From positions 24,987,106-25,051,105 of the forward strand of contig OX424560.1 of assembly GCA_949152475.1 (NCBI GenBank): a stretch of 64,000 bases of DNA. The letters are read 5' to 3'. Positions 1-11,087 of the stretch are shown piece after piece; the first letter of the stretch is position 1; every line of letters starts with the position of its first letter. This DNA is from Terebella lapidaria. Taxonomy: Eukaryota; Annelida; Polychaeta; Terebellida; Terebellidae. The position numbers were made by a program, and so were the translations under genes. The notes beneath the pieces are model-generated. The model was not told the origin of the DNA, made no database searches, and saw nothing but the letters and a program-made list of their open reading frames with translations.

Positions 1-835
1 CATAGCGGAAAATTTATCATGGCGGAAAAGTATCAGACAGTGCCCTCCTAAACCAGAATTCAACGAGCTTTCCAATGGTGCAAATCGCTTCTCTGTACAA
101 CAAATACTTTTTGATATATAGCCCCATTTTGAAAATTGACGTTTTAAGTCATGACGTCATTGATGTTGCTCGTAGCGTGTTGAAACCCGATAAACGGCTG
201 GGTATCAATATTCCACATAAGTTCTCAGATATACAGTCCAATATCTCCACATTTGAGAACACTGTGGGTGTTTGAATGCTTGCTTAAAAGTCGAAAAATC
301 GGTATGACAGGCCTTACGTTTATGACGTCATAGCGGAAAATATATCATGACGGAACAGTATCAGACAGTGCCACCCTAAACCAGAATTCAACGAGCTTTC
401 CAATGGTGCAATCCGCTTCTCTGTACAACAAAAACTTTCTGATATATAGCCCCATTTTAAAAATTGACGTTTTACGTCATGACGTCATTGACGTTGAACG
501 TAGCGTGTTGAAACTCGGTACATGGCTGTGTATTAATATTCCACATACGTTCTCGTGATTACAGTCCAATATCTTCAAATTTGAGTGTACTGTGGATGAT
601 TGAATGTTTGTTGAAAACTCGAAAATTGATGTGACAGGCCTTACGTTTATGACGTCATAGCTGAAAATTTATCATGGCGGAAAAGTATCGGATAATACCC
701 TTCTAGACCAAAATTCAACGAGCTTCCCAAAGGTGAATCCGCTTCTCTGTACGATGGATACTTTCCGATTTATAGCCCCATTTTAAAAATTGACATTTTA
801 CGTCACGACGTCATTGACGTTCAACCGATTCACGT
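1..835. repeat. Tandem repeat, ~327 bp unit, about 2.5 copies
   Basis: Units begin near 1, 329 and 656, each opening with a CATAGCGGAAAAT-like block followed by CCAGAATTCAACGAGCTT. The third unit fades out near 835. The first two units hold two perfect TGACGTCA palindromes each (152-159, 323-330, 480-487, 650-657). No convincing coding sequence; the small ORFs break between units. Confidence 0.85.
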
Positions 836-1890
836 ACAACTTTGCAGTTTGATGGATAATATTGACATTTATCAGTGTACCAAATTTCAGAAGTATTGGT
901 CCAAATTGGACTGCTGTACGAATTTTTAAAAATTCGCTCAAGATGAGAGATAGGGATTTTTTCGAAATTTTAAGTATTTTTGGTGACGTCATCAATAGAC
1001 CGATGGTTTTCGAAAGCGTACGGTCCCGTTCTAGGGCGAATACCTATCTACTCAAAAAGTTTTGGGATGCTAGCGCAAAAACTGTGGCCGCTAGAGAGGT
1101 AACAAACAGACAAACTTACAGACATCCGCAAGTGACCAACATACTTGGCGAAATAGATTTCGCCAATGATGCACGCACCCCTGTCATAGTTAGCTTCATT
1201 TATCACCAAATATCGCAATTCAGCATGCACATGTACTGGTTATAAACAACCATTATGTACATTCATTTATCGTTATGACCGTGATACCTTTTAACCCCTG
1301 AAACATGCCATATCAAGGCTCATGACGTGATGTATTATTGAACTGCGCATAACGTACTCTTCATGATACCTTGTACACAAAATGGAGGCATTGCTGAACA
1401 TTCCTTGGCCACATGATGACACTGGAGTCGATCACAGCTTATCATCAAGTGGCATCTCTTATTTTTCATCCTAAAACGGTCAAGACTGAAGTCAAATCTA
1501 TGTTCTATAAATTTAAAATCTACATTCTATCCCTGAAAAATTCATTCCACAGCATCTTGAAATATATCGAGTAACTCAATGTCGACGGAATCGATTGTAG
1601 ATCATGGTAGTAAGTTAGTAGTTCTCGTTTTTTTACACTGCACTTGAATTAAATGAAATATACAGTTTTCGTATTTTAAGGGTGTGCAATATCAGATCAC
1701 AGTCAGTCTTCCTTCAATGCCCAGTCGCAATGAAGTTGTTTGGCACATAAACCTGTATGGTGATACAATCTTGTAATGGTGTAACCATGTTTGTTGCTGG
1801 GTCTCTGGAGTATCAAAGGAATTCATTATTGAGTTGAATTTCAGGTTTAAAATCTGCTTGCAATATGATCACGGAGTTGTCGGGAATTAA
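836..1890. other. Intergenic stretch, no gene recognised
   Basis: One further TGACGTCA lies at 984-991. The longest open frame (862-1245) has no recognisable domain, and its start overlaps the degenerate end of the upstream repeat. I see no exon pattern. Confidence 0.5.
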
Positions 1891-1894
1891 ATGA

Positions 1895-2000
1895 CATTCT
1901 GTGGTCCACAACATGGACATAGAGTTGAATTGTATGTCCATGCTATGAGAATCATATGGTCCATGTTGTGGGAATCATTTTCCATGTTGTGGACTGAAAT
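1895..2000. repeat. Short inverted and direct repeats of TCCATGTTGTGG
   Basis: The block CCACAACATGGA near 1905 is the reverse complement of TCCATGTTGTGG, which occurs twice near 1960-1995, so the stretch can fold into a hairpin. No wider element was recognised. Confidence 0.6.
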
Positions 2001-2329
2001 GCGAAATGGACGACTAAAAAGTTTTAACTGAGTTCGTTTGGTGCTCAATATATAGTGAGGTATTATATGATGTATTGTATAGAGAAAAAATGTCATGCGA
2101 TCGGTTGAAACGAATTTTCAGTGGGATTTTCCCTTCAGAAGTTTCGTTTTCAACAAAGGAAAACACAAATCGCACTTGGTGGCTGGACACCTCATCTTAA
2201 ATGTTTTTGTCGCATCCCCCTTTCCACACGTGTCGTGCATCAACACAACAAATCACGTGAAGTAATACATAATAACACAACACATAATCAGCAGGATCTA
2301 ATTCTGTCATAAGTAGCTGTTCGCAAGGA

Positions 2330-2715
2330 GTATATTGGAAATGTGTATATATAGCGATATATACCTGAGATGCCACAGATACCTAGCGCATTTATAATTA
2401 AAAAAAAACTTTAATAAAACAAGCAATTGCCGTTTTATTTCCATACCGCATTTATTCAACCTTATAAAACACAACTACGCGAGACAAACACTTTCCGTTT
2501 CGTTTTGTACATTGGAAACATCCATATATAGCAATATATAGCTGGGATATCACAGATAGCGCAGCGTCCTCTTCAACATTTTTAGTTTTAAAAAAAACGT
2601 TGTTGAAATTCTCGAGAAAACAAGCAATTGCCATTTTATTTCCATACCGAATTTATTCAACCTTATACAACACAACTACGCGAGACAAACACTTTCTGTT
2701 TCGTTTTGTACACTA
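2330..2715. repeat. ~200-bp direct duplication
   Basis: The block holding ACAAGCAATTGCC, TTATTTCCATACCG, CAACTACGCGAGACAAACAC and TTTCGTTTTGTACA occurs twice in a row (about 2395-2515 and 2610-2712). Part of the same block (CCGTTTCGTTTTGGACAC) recurs near 5998, so it is probably an interspersed family. Confidence 0.7.
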
Positions 2716-4560
2716 CTAACTACAGCACAAAGAAGCGAAGAAAATAGATTGCATAAACAAGTCTATCTGCATGCCTGTTATGAGTTGCACGATGGACTAA
2801 GATGCTTCGTTTTCAAAACATTCATGAGTTAGCTCAATATTTTTTCTAACTATTCCCATCAAGGTGTGATTCCCTAAGCGTAAAACCACCGCGAAATAAG
2901 CCAGGATATGTGAAATCCAGCATAATTAAATTCTGTGTAATTGAATATTCAACTTCACCTGTATCACTGATCTTTATTAACATACCAGTCAATTGTTCAA
3001 AGAATAGTTATTCCTCCCCGACACGAGGCAGTTGAAAACAATCATTTTGTTCCCACCAATTTGTTCAACATGTCAACTTATGCTTGTTGACATGCCATCC
3101 GGTTAAATATATTTGGAAACTTCAAACCACTCTCAACCTGGATCTACTGTTCTGTTTTGAGTGGTGCGCAAAGCGTTTGCCACATGTGTGATGCTGTGCT
3201 TGAATGGGGTTCATTAAAGTACAACAACTCGAGTCAATGTTTATAGAAGGAAAAAAATTCATGTTCAGGTGAAAAATATTTAATGGAAACAGTAAAGCGA
3301 TATATTCTTCAGTTATGAGTAGTCAGGTGTCATAAAAACATTCCAAAATATAGTAATAAATTGTGTTTACGAATAGGATGGATGCTACCATAACAGACGC
3401 TCCATTGATAATCTTGTTCACAAGTACGCCCGTACACATTCTGATACCTTCCATTTCAAGGCACTTAGGCCCCTGCCGAGCCATCATATTCAATCGATTC
3501 CCTATTTATTCGGGTGTATATAAATATAGACAATACAACATGCCACTCCTTGTGAGCAGTCTGACCCCACCCACCCCCCACAACTATTAGACAAAAGAGT
3601 ATTATGTTGTCAGGAAAGTCAAACAGTGCACAGGCTGTTCTAAACTCGGTTCCTTCCGTCCACCATCTTTCCAGAACCCCACCTAGTCCGCTATAATGCC
3701 GCCTCATTGTATATTTTTAACTTGCAAATGTTTGCTCTGGCAACACATTTAGAATCGGAGCTGATGCGTAGCAATGCGCGCAGATAGCGGAGTGTGCGTT
3801 TTAGCATTTTGTTAGGCTTTTTACTGGGAGTATTTTGGAGCATACACTATCATGTACGAGTACATGACATTGCTCTAGTCATTTTCTTAAAGTGTTTTCC
3901 ACAAAGAAATGTCAATACCACAATGAAATGTCAATTTTCTCGCTTAATGTCAGAATACCAAGTGCCTACCCTATTCAACACGTTCCCTAAATAGCCCAAA
4001 ATTAAATATCCGGAATCAAATTTTGGGGTCATCTCATGCACACAAGAGTTGCTGTATTATTTTACTAATATGAATGTAAAGAGGCAATTTGGTTAGATTC
4101 ACAGGGTATATATGTTGTTTTATAGGCCGCTGTCAATGCCACCAGTCACCTTGATCACATGACAAATACGAGAAATACATGGCTGAGTCATGTCCCGTAC
4201 TTAGATTACTGACAACTGAGAGAGACAGAGATTATCGAACACACGTTACGTCCTAAAACTCAAAAAATTCCCATTGAAATCCATACGGTACATCTTGTTA
4301 AAAGTATCGGTGAGTATTTCCACTATACTCGGATTCTGCATATGTTGCTGCATACGTCTGTTAGACATGATGCGATGTGGAACATTCCAAAGTCAGATCG
4401 TGAGCGTTTTCTACTCAATCAACAAACATGTCAGCGGGTTCCCCTTTGAATTTTTCAATATCATTCAACTTTTTATAGTTTATGACACACAAAAGTGCAT
4501 TCCACGCAAAAGAAGCTATTTTGAAATTGACTTTTGAATAATAAGTGTTTTTTTTTATTA
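2716..4560. other. Intergenic stretch without recognised gene
   Basis: AT-rich single-copy-looking DNA. Several open frames of 66-90 codons exist, but none shows a domain, signal peptide with following exon, or splice context that I can support. Confidence 0.45.
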
Positions 4561-4564
4561 TAGT

Positions 4565-4806
4565 GTCACCGCTATTGAAAGGGCCAGCCTCAATCGGGTT
4601 TATGAGACATTTTGTTCTCTTGTACAGCTTTACCCCGATTCCTATCCTACATGCCAGGCGCCCGGTAGGGAGGCAATCGGTAACCATTCTTCAACTAGCT
4701 GGCGGCTCACCAACCGGCCACATCAGAACGAGCCCATGGCGAGGCTCGAACCTTCGACCCCCCGCACCAGTGGAGGACGCCTTACCCTACTGTAGACCAT
4801 TGGTTC
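4565..4806 (-). mobile_element. tRNA-derived SINE (Ser/Leu-like head)
   Basis: Read on the minus strand, the head contains GGTAAGGCGTCC followed by GGTCGAAGGTTCGAGCC, a good match to the D-arm side and the B box of a tRNA-Ser/Leu-type promoter. A non-tRNA body follows. The normal tRNA cloverleaf is not complete, so this is a SINE rather than a tRNA gene. Family unknown. Confidence 0.6.
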
Positions 4807-4895
4807 GGTCTTATGGTAATATATCGATACGATATAGACCATTGGTGGTTCGGTTGACCATTGGTTCGGTCTTATGGTAATATATCGATACGTCG
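4797..4895. repeat. ~35-bp direct repeat
   Basis: ACCATTGGTTCGGTCTTATGG followed by TAATATATCGATACG occurs twice, at about 4797-4833 and 4857-4893, directly after the SINE. It may be a flank duplication or a short microsatellite-like unit. Confidence 0.6.
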
Positions 4896-6095
4896 ATTGC
4901 CATGTTTATCACTTGGAGAAGAAATCATGTGTCAATAAAAAAAACCAAGTTAGTTTTAAATATTTTTCACTGTTATGCTAGTGATTAGATGTATGTATTG
5001 AGTTAATATCATGAGTTATAAGATATTTTTCAGTCAGGAATTATACCTACGGCCGTATGTGAAATTGGTGATACATGTAGTTTCCCAGATAAACAACTGC
5101 AAAGGTCATAGAGTGTATTCTAGTCTCTTACGAATAACCTCATAAATCCGAGTCTGTGAAATTATTAAGTCGGAAAATTAGCTGGACAATAACTGTAATG
5201 AAATAATGATTTTTTGGGGTGTTTATTTTTTCAATTTCCAAATAAACATAACACGACCTTCCAATCACGGCATATTAGAAATGGAGGGTAAAATTCGATA
5301 ATACACAACTTTATTTGAGTTTTCCTCAATCTTGGCCATCAATTTCCAATTTCAAGCTTTTAAACTTTATTCTAAACTTCAAACTTTATAAGATCGACGA
5401 CTTGTTATGCTAAGCCTGTGCTAATCAATTATTGGTATTTTTTTCAAATGAACTCAGGTTTCGAACTTTATCTTATCTTCAGAATAAGTTATTCATCTTC
5501 TACCTGACATTATAAGAATGTAAACTTGGATTCAGCTTGAATTCGGCTTTTGCTTAATAATTATTAAAAACGAGTTTCATTATCCCCAATCCTACATAAT
5601 TTTTGTTTTCTAAAGGGAACGGCAGCTTTTCATTCACTACAGGAAAACACGCCCATATATTCTGATACGAAGTATCTTGAACGAACGCGACAGAAAAAAG
5701 TGATATTTGCATTCATGTCATTCTTCCTCGTGAACGACGGCTAGACATATACATCTTTCAGCGTGTCTTTTTTTCTCCTTAAAACTATTTCAGGCATCGA
5801 TATTATTCCAAATAAATGCTCATTTGTTCTTCAACAAGACAACAAATAATGTTATGATGAGTTATGCCAGCGTAGCCATGCTGTCAGAAAACTAATCAGC
5901 ATTTAACGCCAGCTACGCTATTCAATCTACGTCCACGCTACATTGAATTTGAACTTTATAAGAAAAAAAAGTGATTACCGAAGCGTGACGCAACCACTTT
6001 CCGTTTCGTTTTGGACACTCTCACGAGACAACTTGTAAAACGTGTTACGCAAGAGCACAAAAGAACAACTTGTTTCATGTTAGTGACAAATTATT
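4896..6095. other. Intergenic stretch, nothing recognised
   Basis: AT-rich, no open frame above 60 codons, no array or domain seen. Confidence 0.5.
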
Positions 6096-6535
6096 ACCCT
6101 CGCCCCGATGGGGGGGGGGGGGTATTGCATTTGGGTCTGTCTGTTTGCTTGTTTGTTTTAATCAGTTCGTAATATTTCAAGTAGTAGTATTTTCAAAACC
6201 ACTGACGATATTCAATAGAATATTGAACATAAAGTATGCAGTATAGGTCTGCAAGAGCTTGCGAAATTTGGGAGGTCTGTATCACGAATTCAGGTCGTGA
6301 ATATGGTCAAGATAGAAAAATCGCAAGAACTCTACATTTACTGATGAATATTTCTTCCATGGGTTTTGTACTTTTCTATGGCAAATTCCAGACTATTTGA
6401 TCAATGACCAATGGTTGTACGACCAAAATCCCCGATTATCGCCCAGGTCGAATATGAAAGGATCATCATCTTTAATTTTAGTAACCAAATCTGAAGGGGC
6501 GAGGGTCTGCAATCTCCGATTGTCTCGTTTCATTT
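6096..6535 (+). repeat. Interspersed repeat with CCCTCGCCCC ends, copy 1
   Basis: It starts with TTACCCTCGCCCCGA and a G tract, then GTATTGCATTTGGGTCTGTC, and ends with GGGGCGAGGGTCTGCAATC then GATTGTCTCGTT. The same ends and interior occur at 6905-7612 (inverted), 17055-18183 and 37157-37670 (inverted). No transposase is seen, so it is probably a non-autonomous element. Confidence 0.7.
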
Positions 6536-6904
6536 GAAAATGTTACTACCGCACTGAACTTTATCTGAAGAAAAGAGCTTTCGTTTCTTTTTGGAAACGA
6601 TTGTGAACATGTTGAAAAAAAAAAGTTACAATGACCTGACGACGTGACCAAATACCACCGCAGTTACGAGTTACTTGTTCTGAGGAAGTGCCTACAGCTT
6701 TTTAACCTCCTCGAACTTGCTAGGAATCGTCAGTAGCCCATTTGTGCGGGTTGCAAGAGCGAAATAAACCAAGAGCCAATGAATAACTAATGGTATATCG
6801 TATCATGCATGCAACAAACACAGATTTATCGGTTAAAGTTTTGTTTTTCCTTCTAATTTTTGTCAAACCGTGCATGTATATGATATATATTGAGAAACTT
6901 TATT

Positions 6905-7612
6905 TCAGTCAAAAACGAGACAATCAGAGATTGCAGACCCTCGCCCTCCCAGATTTAGTTTTACTAAAAATAGAGTTGATGACCCTTGCACAGAAAAGTC
7001 GCTGACAAAAAAAAACCGTAATCGTCAACCTCCAGTTTGTCGACATTGGGCGATAATGGAGAGTTTTGGTCGTACGACCACGGGCCATATATCAGATGAT
7101 CAGGAATTGGCCATAGAAAAATACAAAATTAGTTAGAAAAAATTATCTTGATTAGAACCGAAGTTATGGTAAATTATTGATTTTTACATTTTCCGTTGCC
7201 ATGGCAACAGTTTTCGTCCGATTTTGACCAGATTCGAGGAGGACCGAGCCACTGAAATACCGCTTCATCCCTATCAGTTTCATGTTGATCGGACCATTCT
7301 CCTTTGAGATATGCGCGCGGACAGACAAACAAACAGACATACAAACAAACGGACATACCCAATTGCAATACTCTCGCTCCCCCCCCCCCCCCCTACGGGG
7401 CGAGGGTAATTGCCATGGCAACAGTGTTTGTCCGATTTTGACCAGATTCGAGGAGGACCGAGCCACTGAGATACCGCTTCATCCCTATCAGTTTCATGTT
7501 GATCGGACCATTCTCCTTTGAGATATGTGCGCGGACAGACAAACAAACAGACATACAAACAAACGGACATACCCAATTGCAATACCCTCGCCCCCCTACG
7601 GGGCGAGGGTAA
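6905..7612 (-). repeat. Interspersed CCCTCGCCCC repeat, copy 2, with internal 213-bp duplication
   Basis: It runs from AACGAGACAATCAGAGATTG to a terminal GGGGCGAGGGTAA. A 213-bp piece starting with GCCATGGCAACAG occurs twice (about 7196 and 7409), each followed by a CAGACAAACAAACAGACATAC tract and a C-rich run. The long minus-strand open frames here arise from this low-complexity repeat. Confidence 0.7.
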
Positions 7613-9366
7613 TAATTGATCCATGCTGAATTCGATCATAATCGTACTGAGTAATACAAGCTCTTATGCCCTGAGTTGGCCAGTGTATGAAGCTAACCAC
7701 AGGACCGTGTGTATTTGTCAAACTATGCTGCCGATACTGGTGCAAAATGACTAGGACACACGTACATTTGCCAGCATTGTCAATCGTTTGCTCAATCATA
7801 TAATACTCCAACACCACGAGAACCAACTTTTTTATTTTCATAAATGATATATAATATCATGATATACCCATGATCTCATCTCAATAATCCGAGCAAACCC
7901 CAAATGCGCCGCTCTGTTATCATGTGCCTTCAACGAACGCATCGTATTCGAAGCGTATAAAGGCCGCCATTTAAACACCATATAAACGCCGCAGCTCTGA
8001 TCATAAATCATATCATTCCACTCTCGGGAAAAAATAAAATCCAAGCGAGGCGAATACCGCCGTGTGAGGCTTTTCAGATTAAAAAATAGTCATTTGAGTT
8101 GCGACCTTTACGTGCATTCCCATTGAATAACATTCCCAAGGATACAAAAAAGTAATATAACAGATAACTTCTGTGTGCTTGGCAAACAACGACGCCATTA
8201 CTGTTTGCTTGAGGCATGTGTCAATACACATCAAAACCTTTAATGGGATTATGTCATCTTTCAAATTTATAATACGATAGTTCCTGGTAATAGGGGAAAT
8301 ACGTTTTGTAATGTAATGTGACCAGTAATACATTGTACGTCGTCGACTATTTCCTTAAACCTGTGCTCGTTGAAATCACATGAACTAGTCATACAAAATT
8401 TCGATAATCAATAACCGAAATTACTCTTTATTGCATCATATGATATTATTTACTCTAGAATCAGAAACAATATGACTGCATGTATGCAATCTTTGCAGAT
8501 TGCTTCTTTGTTTCCTCCACACGTGTCTTATCAATCCGTTGTAAATATATAGACACATATCAAAAGTATTCCTCGTCGTTATCCGTATAGTTGAAAATAT
8601 CTCACATCTATATTTGCGTCATTAATGTAAACGATAAGATCAATTAAATGACAAGATACGCAGAAGTATGGACACTGAGCAGTGGATTATTCGCAGCACA
8701 GTTCTCAAATTTCATACAGCAATTGTGGTGAAATTTGTTGCTGTGTTGACTCATGTACAACAAGCAAAAATGAAATTAAATTTCGATTTCCAAGTTGTGA
8801 GAATTCATCCAGCACACCGTGGAAAGCAGTCTCTACAATTTCCAAATCATTGAGATGCTTTTTTTTACTTAGTAACCCGTCTTATAAATTGGATTATTAC
8901 GAAATTAATATTTCGACACTCCTTTAACCACAAAGTATCGTTATGATACTTTCCCAAAACGGATAGAAGAGAAAGACAATGTCTGTTAACATAACCGCAC
9001 CAAATGCAACCTCCTAACATGATTGGAAATGATAATAATCTGTTATACTAATATGTTCCAAATTACTAATCAAACGCAATGATGCAAAAAATAAGGCATA
9101 TAACGAAAATAAAGTAAGAAAATAAAGTAAGTGATGATAAAAAGACGACTTTTGAGTTTTTTAATGAGTATATCCATATATTTGCATAAATCAGGCTATG
9201 AATGGCCGGATGCAATTACCAAGAATTCAGTAGATAGACGCCCAGGGGGATGGAATATTCAAAATTTACATGTTTTATTACGAACCACACTAAAAATAAT
9301 CGAATACCCTCAAAACCTGTTTGGAACAGGGTTACCATTGTTACAAAACTCTGTGGAAATCGTCGA
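7613..9366. other. Intergenic stretch, nothing recognised
   Basis: No domain, array or repeat family was recognised. Only open frames below 90 codons without features. Confidence 0.45.
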
Positions 9367-9629
9367 GGGGGAAAGGGGATTTTGTTTCGCTTGATTGAAT
9401 TTAGTAAAATTCGAAAGAGAAAGCACTTATGTCTTGAAATCTGATTGGCTGACTGGCTCGAGACATCCCCCTCCCTGATGTCATCTTGGCATCCCCTTTT
9501 CTTGGGGGAAAGGGGATTTTGTTTCGTTTGATTGAATTTAGTAAAATTCGAAAGAGAAAGCACTTATGTCTTGAAATCTGATTGGCTGACTGGCTCGAGA
9601 CATCCCCCCTCCCTGATGTCATCTTGGCA
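9367..9629 (+). promoter_or_regulatory. Tandemly duplicated promoter block (2 x ~125 bp) of the AMP-like gene
   Basis: Units at 9367-9491 and 9504-9629 (offset 137 bp) are nearly identical. Each holds GGGGATTTTG (kB-like, 9375-9384 and 9512-9521), GAAAGAGAAAG (fits the IRF core GAAANNGAAA, 9413-9423 and 9550-9560), an inverted CCAAT box (ATTGG, 9444 and 9581) and TGATGTCA (CRE/AP-1-like) near the end. The block ends ~35 bp before a TATA-like box. Motif reading is by eye; the regulatory role is inferred. Confidence 0.5.
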
Positions 9630-9664
9630 CTACCTGCCATCACGCTTCGTGCCCCGCACCCAGC

Positions 9665-9672
9665 TATTTAAG
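9665..9672 (+). promoter_or_regulatory. TATA-like box of the AMP-like gene
   Basis: TATTTAAG is followed ~30 bp later by the presumed start of a non-coding first exon that ends in AGAAGAG|GTAAGT. Confidence 0.5.
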
Positions 9673-9694
9673 GGCGCTCTCTGTGCGTCGAAAG

Positions 9695-9818
9695 CATTGC
9701 GTCTTTGGGAGACTTCAACACATCATAACGTCACCAGCGAGAGTCGCTACAGAGCATTCGACAGCTACCGTTTGCAACTCATCATAGTATTGTGTTTCGA
9801 CACCTTTCACGAGAAGAG
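9695..9818 (+). other. Predicted non-coding exon 1 of the AMP-like gene
   Basis: The start is estimated ~30 bp after the TATA-like box. The end is set by a consensus donor GTAAGT at 9819. The next acceptor is TTTCAG at 11076-11081, six bases before the start codon, giving a 1.26-kb first intron. Confidence 0.45.
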
Positions 9819-9890
9819 GTAAGTTTCAATGGACTTTAGGGAGAAAAAACAGCAAGAGCGTTTTCAAAAGGAAATAACTCACATGGCAAA

Positions 9891-10208
9891 TGATACCATC
9901 AACTCAGTAGCCTTTTGGCTTGTGATTAGGTACTTTTGTACTTGTCATATATCTATTCCATGGGGTTTGTTTCGGATTTCTAAATTATTTTCATAGGTTG
10001 TTGGGCAGTTGTATGCTAATTCCATCAGGTGTACAGTAGAAACAACTACATTTACCACACTGTCTGCCCCTGATGACACCAGTGTGTCTTTTGATAAAGT
10101 AATTGGTCGGGCTTTGTTTCTATTGCAAAATGTAGTATTTTATGTTTGTTATTGAAATCATCAAAATTTCGCTGTATTGGTGGTAATAGATTGATACTTA
10201 CATTCGAG
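9891..10208 (+). repeat. ~320-bp interspersed repeat, copy 1 (in intron 1 of the AMP-like gene)
   Basis: It begins GATACCATCAACTCAGTAGC and ends GGTGGTAATAGATTGATACT. Nearly the same sequence lies at 25463-25787; partial or inverted copies lie at 16493-16785, 18603-18805 and 25300-25412. No coding capacity, so probably a MITE or SINE-like family. Confidence 0.75.
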
Positions 10209-11087
10209 GGGAACTATTCATTCTATAATGAAATGAATAAATAATTATTAGCAAATGGAAACATGATATGGTATAAGAAGATTATTCAATTTATATGGTT
10301 TATCTTTTTTACATATTTTCCAGCATCAGAAATAAAAGTGAGTATCAGGTGCAAAATGTCTGTTAGAATTGTACAATATTGCAAACTAAGCAATTGTTTG
10401 TAGCAATCAAGGAATAATATAATCAAGCAGAACCTTGCAAATACATGTGTCCATAGCAATGTGACAGTATTATGATCGTTGGAATAGTGCCTACTGGAAA
10501 AAAGAAGCCCAAGGGTTTGGAAAGGTTACCGGAGAAATATATTGTGTTGCGCCACAACTGCTCTTTTCACTGAATTAGCTGTTTTGACTTTTCAAGGTGG
10601 CTCAACGTCAAATACATGTACATTGTACAAGGTCAAATTCTATATGTGATTTCCCATTTGAATTGATTGATTGAACTTATTCAGTAACTAAACATGAAAA
10701 TTCAGGGATTATTGTATAATATGTTTGATTTGTAGAGTTCTGAGCTGTGGGGATTGGTGTTTGTTAGAATGTAAACATCTGTGCTGGAAAAATATATATG
10801 CATAGGTAGTTGGTTTGACTTCAGCCAAAAACATTTTCGGCACTCGTCCCAAAATCAAAACTGCCACCAGGCGCAAACCGGAAATTAAATGTCAATGAAA
10901 CTTGTGCACGTTACAAAGGTACATACAGGTAAACTTTTGAAACTTGGTGAAAATCAAAACACTTTCTTCGCCGGGGGGGGGGGGGGGGGGGCGTTTGTTG
11001 AATTTCCTTAAGATACCCCGCTCTACCAACTTGACAACACTGCCAAAGCACACTCCTGAATAGCTACCTCCCATCTTTCAGATCAAG

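Noticed and set aside
7164..7639. Minus-strand open frames with SVCLYVCLFVCPR-like runs
   Set aside because: They come from CAGACAAACA tracts and C-runs in an interspersed repeat; similar frames arise wherever the repeat occurs.
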